A stretch of 64,000 nt of DNA from Rickettsiaceae bacterium H1 (GCA_018101195.1 JACDQH010000001.1:164518-228517), one strand, 5' to 3'; positions 25,053 to 33,905 are shown, counted from the stretch's first letter. The notes: generated by a model not told the origin, from the letters alone. Program-made: numbers and translations.

Positions 25053-25649
25053 TTAAAATTTTCTATATGCATTCTTACCATTTAAGGTAATGTTAAATTC
25101 GTATTGATTATTAAAACTAGGTTTTATAACCAATCTATTAGCAATTTTGGGAGTAAATTCTCCTAAAATTTTGTTTTTGTTTGAAAAAAAAGCGATTGTG
25201 TCAAAAGGGATGAAATCCGTATGACGGACGGTAAAATTAATAAAGGGTTGTTTACTGGTATATTCTCCAGGGAAAATTGTTATAAAATTGTAATATCCGA
25301 GATTATCTGTGGTGGTAAGTCCTGATCCGGCAAAGTTTTTATCAATATTGGGTTTGTTGTAATCGACTTCGTCATATTGATATTCTCCATAAGCGTTAAA
25401 GTGCCAGATAGATACGATAGCTCCCTGTACTGGTACACAATTTTTATCGGTTATTTTACCCGAGATGTAAATTAATTTTCCTCTAGCACCATAAGGTGAT
25501 CCGGTAAGTCTTCTTAAGTTGTTGGAGTGATTAAAATGTTTTGGCACCTTGTTTCCATGGTATATCTCCGGGGTAATTTCACAGTTCAAATTATCGTTTG
25601 CAACTAAATTATTAGTAAAAAACAATAAAATCAGCATTAATTTTTTCAT
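25053..25649 (-). CDS. Secreted intradiol-dioxygenase-fold protein lacking iron-ligand histidines
   Basis: A 198-residue protein with a signal peptide (MLILLFFTNNLVA) and the intradiol ring-cleavage fold: YISGKITDKNCVPVQGAIVSIWHFNAYGEY, NFAGSG..TTDNLGYYNFITIFPGEY. Tyr90 and Tyr130 match the two iron-binding tyrosines of protocatechuate 3,4-dioxygenase. The HxH pair that completes the site is replaced by F136-I-N138-F. Related proteins in Rickettsiales are annotated as protocatechuate dioxygenase beta subunit. With no visible aromatic pathway and no His ligands, dioxygenase activity is unlikely; a structural or binding role in the periplasm is my inference. Confidence 0.78.
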   Translation of the reverse strand: MKKLMLILLFFTNNLVANDNLNCEITPEIYHGNKVPKHFNHSNNLRRLTGSPYGARGKLIYISGKITDKNCVPVQGAIVSIWHFNAYGEYQYDEVDYNKPNIDKNFAGSGLTTTDNLGYYNFITIFPGEYTSKQPFINFTVRHTDFIPFDTIAFFSNKNKILGEFTPKIANRLVIKPSFNNQYEFNITLNGKNAYRKF

Positions 25650-25650
25650 T

Positions 25651-26808
25651 TTATCCTTTTAGCTTATTTAGGGTAAAATCTGCTATTCTTATGCTTTGCT
25701 TATAGTTTAACCTTGGATCGCAATAGCTTGCATATTTTTGTATCGATTCGTTTTCATCAACACACTCTACTATTTTCTGATTGGTCATCTCCAAGTGTAT
25801 ACCGCCAAAATGCATTTTTTCTGTTTTTAATATATCCATAAAATAACCTAATTCCAATAATATTGTGTTAATATTTCGCGTTTTTTTTCCTGCGATTATT
25901 TTAGTATTGCCGTGCATTGGGTCGCACATTAGTATAACCGACTTATTTTGCAGCTTTATTTCCTTGATTAGTTGCGGCAAACATCTTTCGATGTTTTCTG
26001 CTCCGATCCTGAAAATTAAAGTTAATTTTCCTGGTATGTTGTTCGGGTTGACGATATTTATCAGCTTTATTAATTCTTCTTTTGTGACGCTATAATCGAT
26101 TTTAATTCCTATGGGGTTATGAATTCCTCTGACGTATTCGATATGGGCGCCCTTGGGGTTTCTGGTTCTATTTCCTACCCATAAAAAGTGAGTTGATAAG
26201 TTGTAGTATTTATTTTTGTATTCTTTCGTAAAGCATTGTTCGTAGTTAAGTAATAATCCTTCGTGAGATACGTAGTGTTGTGATTGAAAATTTAATCCTG
26301 ATTTTTCTAAGTATTTTATAGCTTTAAGCGAATGATTATATCCTTCGAGTAATCTTTTTGGGCTGGGTTTTCTTGCTTGAAGACAGGGTTTGATCGAATT
26401 AATTATATCGCCTCGATAGATGGGTAATTCGAAATTTTCATATGATTCCGTAAGATTGGATCTTGGTTTGCCGAACTGTCCTGCTACCCTTCCTATTGTT
26501 ATTACATCTTTTGATTGTCTGAGTATATTCGATAAGTCGGTCACCAATTTTTTATATTCGGATAAATGATTTTCATTAATACTCTCGAATGTCTCGGCAC
26601 AATCTCCCCCATGTAAAACTATTGCTTTTTTATTTTCTACACTTTTTAGTGAAGATAATAGGGATTCGACACCATCTATTGTTACTATGGGTAATGAACT
26701 TGTTAGTTTTGATTCTATTTCGGCAACTTTACTCGTATTTTCGTACATCGGTTGTTGTTCGGCATGAAAATTACGCCAGCTATTTGGGTGCCATTTTCGG
26801 TTGTTCAT
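25651..26808 (-). CDS. Class II DAHP synthase
   Basis: This enzyme condenses phosphoenolpyruvate and erythrose 4-phosphate at the entry of the shikimate pathway. The 385-residue product carries class II (plant/AroG-II) signatures: KWHPNSWR at the start, HGGDCAETF at 66-74 with the metal-ligand Cys70, RVAGQFGKPRS at 107-117, SHEGLLLNYE, LWVGNRTR, and CDPMHGNT near the C-terminus. It is shorter than typical class II enzymes (about 450), mainly by lost N-terminal and internal extensions. No other shikimate gene is in the window. A hairpin lies 8-27 bases upstream of its start. Confidence 0.9.
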   Translation of the reverse strand: MNNRKWHPNSWRNFHAEQQPMYENTSKVAEIESKLTSSLPIVTIDGVESLLSSLKSVENKKAIVLHGGDCAETFESINENHLSEYKKLVTDLSNILRQSKDVITIGRVAGQFGKPRSNLTESYENFELPIYRGDIINSIKPCLQARKPSPKRLLEGYNHSLKAIKYLEKSGLNFQSQHYVSHEGLLLNYEQCFTKEYKNKYYNLSTHFLWVGNRTRNPKGAHIEYVRGIHNPIGIKIDYSVTKEELIKLINIVNPNNIPGKLTLIFRIGAENIERCLPQLIKEIKLQNKSVILMCDPMHGNTKIIAGKKTRNINTILLELGYFMDILKTEKMHFGGIHLEMTNQKIVECVDENESIQKYASYCDPRLNYKQSIRIADFTLNKLKG

Positions 26809-26815
26809 ATAATTA

Positions 26816-26835
26816 TCAGTTTAATGTTAAACTGA
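26816..26835. promoter_or_regulatory. Inverted repeat in the leader of the DAHP synthase gene
   Basis: TCAGTTTA and TAAACTGA pair perfectly around ATGT. The element lies just upstream of the minus-strand start at 26808, so it falls in the mRNA leader or is an operator for a dimeric repressor. There is no T tract, so it is not a terminator. Confidence 0.4.
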
Positions 26836-26968
26836 CGAAATTAAAGTATGTGTAAACCTGGTGATTTTTAATAAAAAATTGCACGGACACTTTTTATATT
26901 TATGATTTAAAAAACTTTTTTAGGAAAATATAAATAACAAAGTACATACTTTATCAAGAAGGAATATT

Positions 26969-27749
26969 GTGGATATAGTAGCTTTTTTTGGTAAAGGTAA
27001 AAAAGATTGTCTGAATAAAATTGTCGATTATGTGAAGTCCTTGGGCCTGAATCCGAGAATAGCAAAGATATATACTCGGACGAAGATATATTTTATGCAA
27101 ACGCAAGCCAATACAGAGTCACAATCTTTAAGGATGCAGTTATTGCCGAAGATAGTAAGGCGATCCGGTGTATTAGAAGTGGAGAAGGAGCAATAGAGAT
27201 TATTTAAAAGGTAAATACTGATAAACCGCTACTGGAAATGTTTCTAGAAATTGCTTGTTGATTTCAACTATATAACTCCACTTAATCTTTATTTGCACAC
27301 AAATATTGTTTTCTTGGTATTCACGGTCTTATGTTAGAACAAATAGGTATATGGTTATTTTGAAAAAGAGTTGGTAGAAGAGTTGGTTGATAAGAGCTCG
27401 TAAACTGCTCAATTGCAGAGAATCTTAAGTGCGATTCCCCTATAAACGAAATAAAAGGGAAAATCACCGGCAGGAATTTAACTTTGGAAAAAAGTATAGG
27501 TGCTGATTGGCAAATCGATACTAAAGATAAGATTTTGTATTTTTGGAAGATTTAAATGGAGCGGTGTAATTAAGCGAAACTTTCTCTTACTCGTCTAAAT
27601 CAAGCAGGTATTTTGATGAAGCGAAGGCGGTAATATTATGCGACTTTATCAAAATAATTGATGAGGATTTGATACCCGAAGTTATGGAAAGATTTGCAGA
27701 TAAGGAAAATATCGGTGTTTCATATGAAAAGAGTGGGAAAGGCGAATAG
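26969..27749 (+). pseudogene. ldcA: Decayed LD-carboxypeptidase (MccF/LdcA family)
   Basis: The 5' part encodes DIVAFFGKGKKDCLNKIVDYV and KSLGLNPRIA, matching the N-terminus of LdcA. A frameshift near 27080 moves the match to another frame, which reads FKDAVIAEDSKAIRCIRSGEG (RSGEG corresponds to the RGGYG motif) and stops at about 27207. After a badly decayed middle, GKITGRNLTLEKSIGADWQI and DTKDKILF..EDL (27447-27560) match the C-terminal domain. Then RLNQAGI, DEAKAVI and DFIKI follow in shifting frames, ending near 27749. LdcA removes the terminal D-alanine from muropeptide tetrapeptides. Multiple lesions make it clearly non-functional. Confidence 0.8.
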
Positions 27750-27830
27750 AACGAATCGATTTTATATAATTCGACTATAAGGTGAACGTAGAAGATTTAT
27801 CTTTGTTAATCGCTTGGCTATATCGATAAA

Positions 27831-28616
27831 ATGTATTATCCTCCGGTAAGAATGCAAAAAAATATAAAAATACATAGCCTGGAAGATTTTCTTGGGATGA
27901 GAAAAGCTGGAAAACTTGCGGCCGAAGCTTTGGATTTCATTGAACCTTACGTCAAGCCGGGAATATCGACCAACGAACTAAACGATTTGTGTCATGACTT
28001 TATTATAAAAGCGGGAGCAATACCTGCTCCATTAAATTATAAGGGGTATCCGAAATCGATTTGTACATCGAAAAATAACGTAGTGTGTCATGGTATTCCC
28101 AATGATAAACCTCTTGTCAGCAGCGATATTTTGAATATTGACGTTACCGTAATACTGGATGGTTGGCACGGTGATACCAGTAAGATGTTTTTTGTCGGAA
28201 AACCTTCGATAAAAGCTGAGCGTTTGTGTCGGGCAACTTACGAAGCGTTAATGCTAGCAATAGAGGAAGTGAAACCAGGAAAAATGATTAATGATATTGG
28301 TAAAGCGGTACAGAAACACATAGATGGTTATGGTTATTCCATAGTTCGCGATTATTGCGGTCACGGACTGGGAAAGGTATTCCACACTCTGCCTAATGTA
28401 GTACATTACGCTACCGATGAAGGAGATTTAATTCTTGAAGAAGGAATGTTTTTTACAATAGAGCCCATGATAAATGCAGGGAAACATCACACGATTTTGA
28501 ATAAAAAAGATGGTTGGACGGTTACGACGAAGGACCTTTCGTTATCTGCACAATTTGAACATTCGATAGGTGTTACTGCCGATGGTGCGGAAATTTTTAC
28601 TTTATCGAATAAATAA
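27831..28616 (+). CDS. map: Methionine aminopeptidase, type I
   Basis: Removes the initiator methionine from nascent proteins. The 261-residue product shows the pita-bread fold motifs and all five metal ligands: Asp in LNIDVTV, Asp in WHGDTSKMF, His in YCGHGLGKVFH, Glu in FFTIEPM, and Glu in AQFEHSIGV. A substrate-pocket His is in VCHGIPN. A short N-terminal extension before IKIHSLEDFLGMRKAG leaves a possible internal start at the Met in VRMQK. It converges on parB with 8 bases between stops. Confidence 0.97.
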   Translation: MYYPPVRMQKNIKIHSLEDFLGMRKAGKLAAEALDFIEPYVKPGISTNELNDLCHDFIIKAGAIPAPLNYKGYPKSICTSKNNVVCHGIPNDKPLVSSDILNIDVTVILDGWHGDTSKMFFVGKPSIKAERLCRATYEALMLAIEEVKPGKMINDIGKAVQKHIDGYGYSIVRDYCGHGLGKVFHTLPNVVHYATDEGDLILEEGMFFTIEPMINAGKHHTILNKKDGWTVTTKDLSLSAQFEHSIGVTADGAEIFTLSNK

Positions 28617-28624
28617 GCCCAATT

Positions 28625-29470
28625 TTAAAATTGTTTGATATCAATCTCTTCTGTTAGATTTATACTTAATCTTTTCAAAATCAGATTAAGCTCCTGTAAA
28701 TTTTTGAAGGTTATTACTACTGAACCGGTTTTTTTGTTATCGTTGATCTTTATTGGTAATCCTAATTTTTCTGATATTTGTTCTTCTAAACGAACTATAT
28801 CTTTATCTTTTTCTTCGGAATGTACTCTTTTATTGGTGATTTTTTTTACTAATGCTTCGGTTTCTCTAACGGTTAACCCCTTCTTGATAATTTTATTAAC
28901 GATTTCAAGATGGTTTTTCACTCCGATTAGTGCCCTGCCGTGTCCGGCAGATATATATTTTTTTTTTACTATGTTTTGAATTTCATTGGGCAAAGATAAC
29001 ATTCTTAGACAATTGGTAACGTGAGTCCTACTTTTACCGACAATTTTTGCTACTTTGTCTTGTGAATAATCAAATTCGTCAATTAAGTTTTTATATCCTT
29101 CCGCTTCTTCTATAATGCTTAAATCATCTCTTTGTACGTTTTCTATTATGGAAATTTCTAGTGCCGCTTTATCATCTATGTCTAATACTATTGCTGGTAT
29201 TTCGGATAATTTGGCAATTTTACTTGCTTTGGTTCTTCTTTCTCCGGCTATTATTTCATATTTATCCGAATCGGTTTTTTTTCTTACGATAATAGGTTGT
29301 ATAACTCCGTTGTTTTTAATGGATATCGCAAGTTCCCACAGCTTATCGTCATTAAAGAACATTCTATGCTGATATTTTCCCGGACATAAATCTGTTAATT
29401 TGATTTTTTTGTTTGTAACGTTAATATTGTCGGGAATAAGAGCGGATAATCCCTTGCCTAATTTATTCAT
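28625..29470 (-). CDS. parB: Chromosome partitioning protein ParB
   Basis: ParB binds parS, spreads as a CTP-dependent clamp and loads the partition complex. The 281-residue protein begins GKGLSALIPD, has the N-terminal CTP-binding ParB/Srx domain with LSEIPAIV and the EIIAGERRTKA motif, a helix-turn-helix (YSQDKVAKIVGKSRTHVTN), and a C-terminal dimerisation domain. It overlaps parA by 8 bases. Its target sites are visible at 30231, 6862 and 3575, with a degenerate one at 12354. Confidence 0.97.
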   Translation of the reverse strand: MNKLGKGLSALIPDNINVTNKKIKLTDLCPGKYQHRMFFNDDKLWELAISIKNNGVIQPIIVRKKTDSDKYEIIAGERRTKASKIAKLSEIPAIVLDIDDKAALEISIIENVQRDDLSIIEEAEGYKNLIDEFDYSQDKVAKIVGKSRTHVTNCLRMLSLPNEIQNIVKKKYISAGHGRALIGVKNHLEIVNKIIKKGLTVRETEALVKKITNKRVHSEEKDKDIVRLEEQISEKLGLPIKINDNKKTGSVVITFKNLQELNLILKRLSINLTEEIDIKQF

Positions 29471-30218
29471 TGCTTAATATCTCCTGTGCTAAATATAAAT
29501 AAGATTTTGCCCCTGCGCATTTTACGTCATAGATAATTGCAGGTTTTCCGTGCGAAGATGCTACCGAAAGTTTTACGTTACGGGGAATAACGGTTTTAAA
29601 AACTTTATCTCTGAGATATTTCCTAACATCCGTTTCTACCTGCTCGCTTAATTTGTTCTGTTTATCGTGCATGGTAAGTATTATTCCGTCGATAGATAAA
29701 TTTTTGTTTAAGTTATTTTTCACCAAAGATATTGTTTTTAGTAAGTGACTCAAACCTTCTAGTGCAAAAAATTCACATTGTGAAGGTATAATCACCGAAT
29801 CGGCTGCTACCAATGCATTTATAGTTAACAAACTTAATGAGGGGGGGCAGTCGATAATGATGAAATCGTATTCTAAGTTTTGCAACATATCCTTCAATAT
29901 GTACTCTCTGCTTTCCATCCCTATCAGCTCGATTTCTGCTGCTGATAAGTCTACGTTCGATGTTATTATCGATAATAATGGTATGAAAGTGTTTTTAATT
30001 ACCGATTTATCGATGTTTTGGTTGATAAAAGCATCATAAATCGTTTTTTTTCTTTCTTCACGATTTATTCCTATTCCGGTACTGGCATTTCCTTGAGGAT
30101 CTAAATCGATAATTAAGGTTTTTTTACCTACTGCAGCAAATACCGCAGCTAAGTTTATACTGGTCGTGGTTTTGCCTACTCCTCCTTTTTGGTTAACAAT
30201 AGCTATTGTTTTAGGCAC
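29463..30218 (-). CDS. parA: Chromosome partitioning ATPase ParA
   Basis: A 251-residue MinD/ParA ATPase: deviant Walker A KGGVGKTTT at 11-19 with the signature Lys, LIIDLDPQGNASTG, Walker B FIIIDCPPSLSLLT, and VIPSQCEFFALEGL. It moves ParB-bound origin regions. It lacks an N-terminal HTH domain, so it is a chromosomal type rather than a type Ia plasmid ParA. A perfect parS lies 13 bases before its start, so ParB can probably repress the operon. Confidence 0.97.
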   Translation of the reverse strand: MPKTIAIVNQKGGVGKTTTSINLAAVFAAVGKKTLIIDLDPQGNASTGIGINREERKKTIYDAFINQNIDKSVIKNTFIPLLSIITSNVDLSAAEIELIGMESREYILKDMLQNLEYDFIIIDCPPSLSLLTINALVAADSVIIPSQCEFFALEGLSHLLKTISLVKNNLNKNLSIDGIILTMHDKQNKLSEQVETDVRKYLRDKVFKTVIPRNVKLSVASSHGKPAIIYDVKCAGAKSYLYLAQEILSNE

Positions 30219-30230
30219 TAAAAAAACAAA

Positions 30231-30246
30231 TGTTTCACGTGAAACA
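30231..30246. promoter_or_regulatory. parS site 3 in the parAB promoter
   Basis: TGTTTCACGTGAAACA, perfect consensus, 13 bases upstream of the parA start and thus within its promoter or leader. This places the chromosome partition centre, and by general bacterial rule the replication origin, in this part of the genome. Confidence 0.95.
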
Positions 30247-30409
30247 TGGTATTTGTATTGGTCGAAAAAGTCAATCTCAACTTAAAATGGGAAATTTTTA
30301 GGTTTATTTTATTATATTTCATTTCATAATTTGTTATTATCAGGGATAGGGGGATTTATTTGTCACGTTATCTATATTAGAATAAAAATTCATTTATAAT
30401 ACTTCATGC

Positions 30410-31372
30410 ATGTTTCCGAATTTAAGGTTAAGGAGGTTGCGTTACAACCCTGGCTTAAGAGAGATTTTATGTGAAAATCGTCTTTCGATTAACGATTTGA
30501 TTTTACCTTTGTTTGTTAAATCGGGTAAAAATTTGACCGAATCGATAACAATGATGCCCGGGTTTCATCGCTATTCGGTAGATAGGTTGATTCCCGTAGT
30601 CAAAAAAGCTTACTCGTTCGGGATTAAAATGATAGCATTGTTCCCTATCGTGAATAGAGAGTTAAAAGATAAAATCGGTAGCGAAGCTTACAATCCGAAC
30701 AACTTATTGTGTTCGGCAATTAAGGAAATTAAATTGGCAATACCGGAAATTTGTATAATTACTGATGTTGCTTTGGATCCTTATACCAGCCATGGACATG
30801 ACGGAATATTTAATGGTAGCGAAATATTAAATGACGAGACTGTAGAAGTTTTATGTAAGCAGGCCTTGGTTCAAGTGGCGGCAGGGAGCGATATTGTCGC
30901 GCCTTCCGATATGATGGACGGCAGAGTCGGAGCTATTAGAAATGCTTTAGATAATAGTAATTTTTATAAAGCGTGTATTTCCTCTTATTCGGTAAAATAC
31001 TGCTCTAGGCTTTATATACCTTTTCGCGATGCAGTTGAAATAGAGAACAATAAATTGGATAAATCCAGTTATCAAATCAATATGGGAAATAGTATTGAAG
31101 CTTTACGTGAAGTGGAAATCGATATTAAAGAAAACGCTGATATGATAATTATTAAACCGGGATTATTTTATTTAGATATAATTAAATTGGCGGCAAACAA
31201 GTTTAACGTTCCTGTTTTTGCTTACCAAGTCAGTGGCGAGTATTCGATGTTACGTAGTTTGCAAGACGACGGAATAATATTGGAATCGTTAATTGCTTTT
31301 AAACGTGCTGGAGCTCGTGCCATACTTACTTATTTTGCTTTGGAAGTCGCCGAGGCTTTATGCAATGGCTAG
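30410..31372 (+). CDS. hemB: Delta-aminolevulinic acid dehydratase (porphobilinogen synthase)
   Basis: HemB joins two 5-aminolevulinate molecules to porphobilinogen in haem synthesis. The 320-residue product carries LRRLRYNPGLRE, DVALDPYTSHGHDG, the Schiff-base lysine context SVKYCSRLYIPFRDA, APSDMMDGRVGAIR, and YQVSGEYSML, with the second active-site lysine in MIIIKPGL. The metal loop has Asp/Ala instead of the three cysteines of zinc enzymes, so it belongs to the magnesium-type group. It overlaps bioA by 13 bases. The upstream 190 bases hold parS and the divergent promoters of parA and hemB. Confidence 0.97.
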   Translation: MFPNLRLRRLRYNPGLREILCENRLSINDLILPLFVKSGKNLTESITMMPGFHRYSVDRLIPVVKKAYSFGIKMIALFPIVNRELKDKIGSEAYNPNNLLCSAIKEIKLAIPEICIITDVALDPYTSHGHDGIFNGSEILNDETVEVLCKQALVQVAAGSDIVAPSDMMDGRVGAIRNALDNSNFYKACISSYSVKYCSRLYIPFRDAVEIENNKLDKSSYQINMGNSIEALREVEIDIKENADMIIIKPGLFYLDIIKLAANKFNVPVFAYQVSGEYSMLRSLQDDGIILESLIAFKRAGARAILTYFALEVAEALCNG

Positions 31373-32604
31373 ATCAAGGTTTAAAAAACATATGGCTTCC
31401 GTATACTCAAATGAAAAAAAGGCCGGAACCACTATTACCGGTAGTAAGTGCAAAAGGTTGTAAAATTATTTTAAGCGACGGCAGAGAATTAATAGACGGG
31501 ATTTCCAGCTGGTGGAGTGTTTGTCATGGCTATTCTCATCCTTATATTGTCGAAAAAATTATTGCACAGGTGAAAAAGCTTTCGCATGTGATGTTTGCTG
31601 GGTGTGGTCATGAGCAAGCTTATGTTTTGACAAATAGATTAACCCGGTTATTTTCAGGTGATTTAAGCCGAGTATTTTTTTCTGATAGCGGTTCTAATGC
31701 AGTGGAAGTAGCACTAAAAATGGCGGTACAATATTTTTATAACTTAGGGAACAAAAACAAAAGCAAGTTTATTAGTTTTAATAACTCTTATCATGGTGAT
31801 ACTGCTGGATGTATGTCTGTTTCTTCGTCTTGTATTCAAGGTAATGTTTTTACCCGATATGTAAAAAAACAATATATGGTACCGATTTCAGATGATCTGA
31901 ATGAATTTAAGAAATTAATTACATTAAAAAATGATGAAATTGCCGGAGTAATAATCGAACCGATATTACAAGCTGCCGGAGGGATGAAAATTCATTCTGC
32001 CGATATATTGCGTGAGATATATCAAATTACCAAAGAACATGACGTACTATTTATAGCAGATGAAATAGCTACTGGTTTTTATCGGTTAGGTAAAATGTTT
32101 GCTTGTGATTATGCAGGTATTATTCCTGATATTATTACTTTAGGTAAAGGGTTAACGGGAGGTATGTGTTCGCTTGGCGCTACTGTTGCTAGCGAAAAGA
32201 TTTTTAGTGCTTTTCTTTCTGATGAACTGACCAAAGCCTTTATGCACGGTCCAACTTTTATGGCTAACCCGATTGCTTGTGCTGCTGCCAATGCTTCTCT
32301 CGATTTGTTTGAGCGTGATAATTATTTTTCTAAAATTCAAGCTATCGAAGACCGATTAAAAGAGAATTTATCTGACTGTATTGATTATGAAAAAGTGCGA
32401 GACGTAAGAATAAAAGGAGCGGTTGCCGCTCTTGAAATGAGAACAGATTGGCAGACAATTTTTGCGCTCAGAAAAGAAGCGGTAAATTTAGGGGTTTGGA
32501 TCAGGCCTTTTGCCGACGTGATATATTTAATGCCTCCTTTCATTATTGATGTGGATGAACTGAATCAGCTGACTTCTGTCGTGAAGTTACTTGCCTCGAG
32601 ATAA
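31360..32604 (+). CDS. bioA: Adenosylmethionine-8-amino-7-oxononanoate aminotransferase
   Basis: A PLP enzyme of biotin synthesis that transfers the amino group of S-adenosylmethionine to KAPA. Over 414 residues it shows IWLPYTQMKK near the N-terminus, DGISSWWSVCHGYSHP, FSDSGSNAVEVALKMA, YHGDTAGCMS, the cofactor-binding FIADEIATGFYRLGKMFA, PLP lysine in TLGKGLTGG, and the C-terminal WIRPFADVIYLMPPF. All fit BioA rather than other class III aminotransferases. Biotin genes are a known Anaplasmataceae trait. Translation is coupled to hemB. Confidence 0.96.
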   Translation: MQWLDQGLKNIWLPYTQMKKRPEPLLPVVSAKGCKIILSDGRELIDGISSWWSVCHGYSHPYIVEKIIAQVKKLSHVMFAGCGHEQAYVLTNRLTRLFSGDLSRVFFSDSGSNAVEVALKMAVQYFYNLGNKNKSKFISFNNSYHGDTAGCMSVSSSCIQGNVFTRYVKKQYMVPISDDLNEFKKLITLKNDEIAGVIIEPILQAAGGMKIHSADILREIYQITKEHDVLFIADEIATGFYRLGKMFACDYAGIIPDIITLGKGLTGGMCSLGATVASEKIFSAFLSDELTKAFMHGPTFMANPIACAAANASLDLFERDNYFSKIQAIEDRLKENLSDCIDYEKVRDVRIKGAVAALEMRTDWQTIFALRKEAVNLGVWIRPFADVIYLMPPFIIDVDELNQLTSVVKLLASR

Positions 32605-33266
32605 TGAAAAGCTTATTTGTTGTTGGGCATTTTCAAGATTAATTAGAGGCAGTGATTTTTTTAATGCTTCAAATATATCCTGATTTTTCTTCAGTTAATT
32701 TGTTTAATTCGTCTGTCTTTTGAAGAATTTCTTCAAAACAAATTATTACCTTCTTCATATGGACTTTCTTGTTTTTCAACGTCAATGTCTTGTTTTGCAT
32801 CAACGAGTTTTTTGCCTGTTTTATGTTTCGTATGTCGTAATTAGACGTTATAACTCAGAATAACATTGTTCTGTATCTTAAATTAACACCAAAAAAATTT
32901 CTGTATTTGTGGATTATTTTCTAACTTTTGTTGAGGATCGAGTAGCGTTTTTTGTTGTTTTTAACCCGATTTATTGTTGTGACAACTTTTTGGTCATTTT
33001 CTGGTGCATGTTTTTTTTAAAGATTAAGTTGGTAACTTAAGCTGTTAAGCATAGTAATTAAATTGAGTTGATGCTGATTAATTTTTTCTTAGTTCATGTT
33101 TTTCCTAAGCATATATGTGATGAATTTTAATGTTAAAAATTAACTACACACATATTTAATACTTATTTTCTATTATTAGTAGTGATAATCTAAAAATTAG
33201 TATTTCTACTTGGAAAATAAGGTATGTAGGGATTAATGTAAGAAAATACGTTGAGCGGTCTGTTGC
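32605..33266. other. Gene-free stretch with a minus-strand gene remnant
   Basis: No convincing gene in about 660 bases. On the minus strand, about 32830-32733 reads KHKTGKKLVDAKQDIDVEKQ to a stop. An overlapping frame 32758-32669 reads on with FEEILQKTDELNKLTEEKSG to another stop. The two look like one lysine/glutamate-rich coiled-coil gene broken by a frameshift. The rest (32900-33260) is AT-rich with no frame, RNA gene or strong hairpin that I can see. Confidence 0.5.
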
Positions 33267-33896
33267 TTAAACTTTTTCTGCTACTAAAAATTGAATAAGT
33301 TTATTTAAGCTTTTCTTGTGTTTCACTTTTGCTCTTTCGCTTTTTATTATAGCTCTTAACTCTTCTATAGTTTTTTCTACTACTTCGTTAACAACGACAT
33401 AATCGTATTTGTTAGTATGTAACAGTTCGTTTTTTGCTTCTTCTAAGCGTTTTACTATTACTTTATTGCTGTCGCTAGAGCGTTTATTTAATCGATTTTT
33501 TAATTCTTGTAATGATGGAGGTAATAAAAAAATGGTTACGGCGTCGGTATGTGAAGTAATTTGCCGTGCGCCTTGCCAATCAATACAACATAGCACGTCC
33601 TTTCCTTGAGCCAGCAAATCAAAAACATATTTTTTTGGAGTTCCGTAGTAATTGCCGAACACGGTTGCATATTCCAATACGTCGTCGTTATTGCATAAGT
33701 TCTGGAATTCCGCTTCTGTTAAAAAAAAATAATCTCGACCATTTAATTCATGTTCTCGTGGTGTGCGGGTTGTGAAAGAAATCGACCTTACTATGTTTTT
33801 ATCTTCTTGCGTCAGTAAGGATGCCATTGTGGTTTTTCCGGCACCTGACGGTGAAGATAAAATAAATAATATTCCTTTACTGCTTAAAAATTGCAT
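33267..33896 (-). CDS. gmk: Guanylate kinase
   Basis: Phosphorylates GMP to GDP. The 209-residue product has the P-loop SSPSGAGKTT near residues 14-23, the GMP-binding segment SFTTRTPREHELNGRDYFF, EYATVFGNYYGTPK, and the LIDWQGARQ-type motif (CCIDWQGARQI). The lid lies around RLNKRSSDS. It follows the pentapeptide-repeat gene on the same strand with a 9-base gap, so the two may share a transcript. Confidence 0.97.
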   Translation of the reverse strand: MQFLSSKGILFILSSPSGAGKTTMASLLTQEDKNIVRSISFTTRTPREHELNGRDYFFLTEAEFQNLCNNDDVLEYATVFGNYYGTPKKYVFDLLAQGKDVLCCIDWQGARQITSHTDAVTIFLLPPSLQELKNRLNKRSSDSNKVIVKRLEEAKNELLHTNKYDYVVVNEVVEKTIEELRAIIKSERAKVKHKKSLNKLIQFLVAEKV

Positions 33897-33905
33897 TTAT
33901 TTATT

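Noticed and set aside
26969-27196. Free-standing 75-residue gene, at first glance PurS-like
   Set aside because: The same sequence continues in another frame with clear LD-carboxypeptidase motifs, so it is the 5' piece of a decayed ldcA gene.
28619-28636. CAATTTTAAAATTG palindrome between map and parB as a terminator
   Set aside because: It is a pure A/T palindrome with no T tract and overlaps the parB stop region; such palindromes are expected by chance at this base composition.
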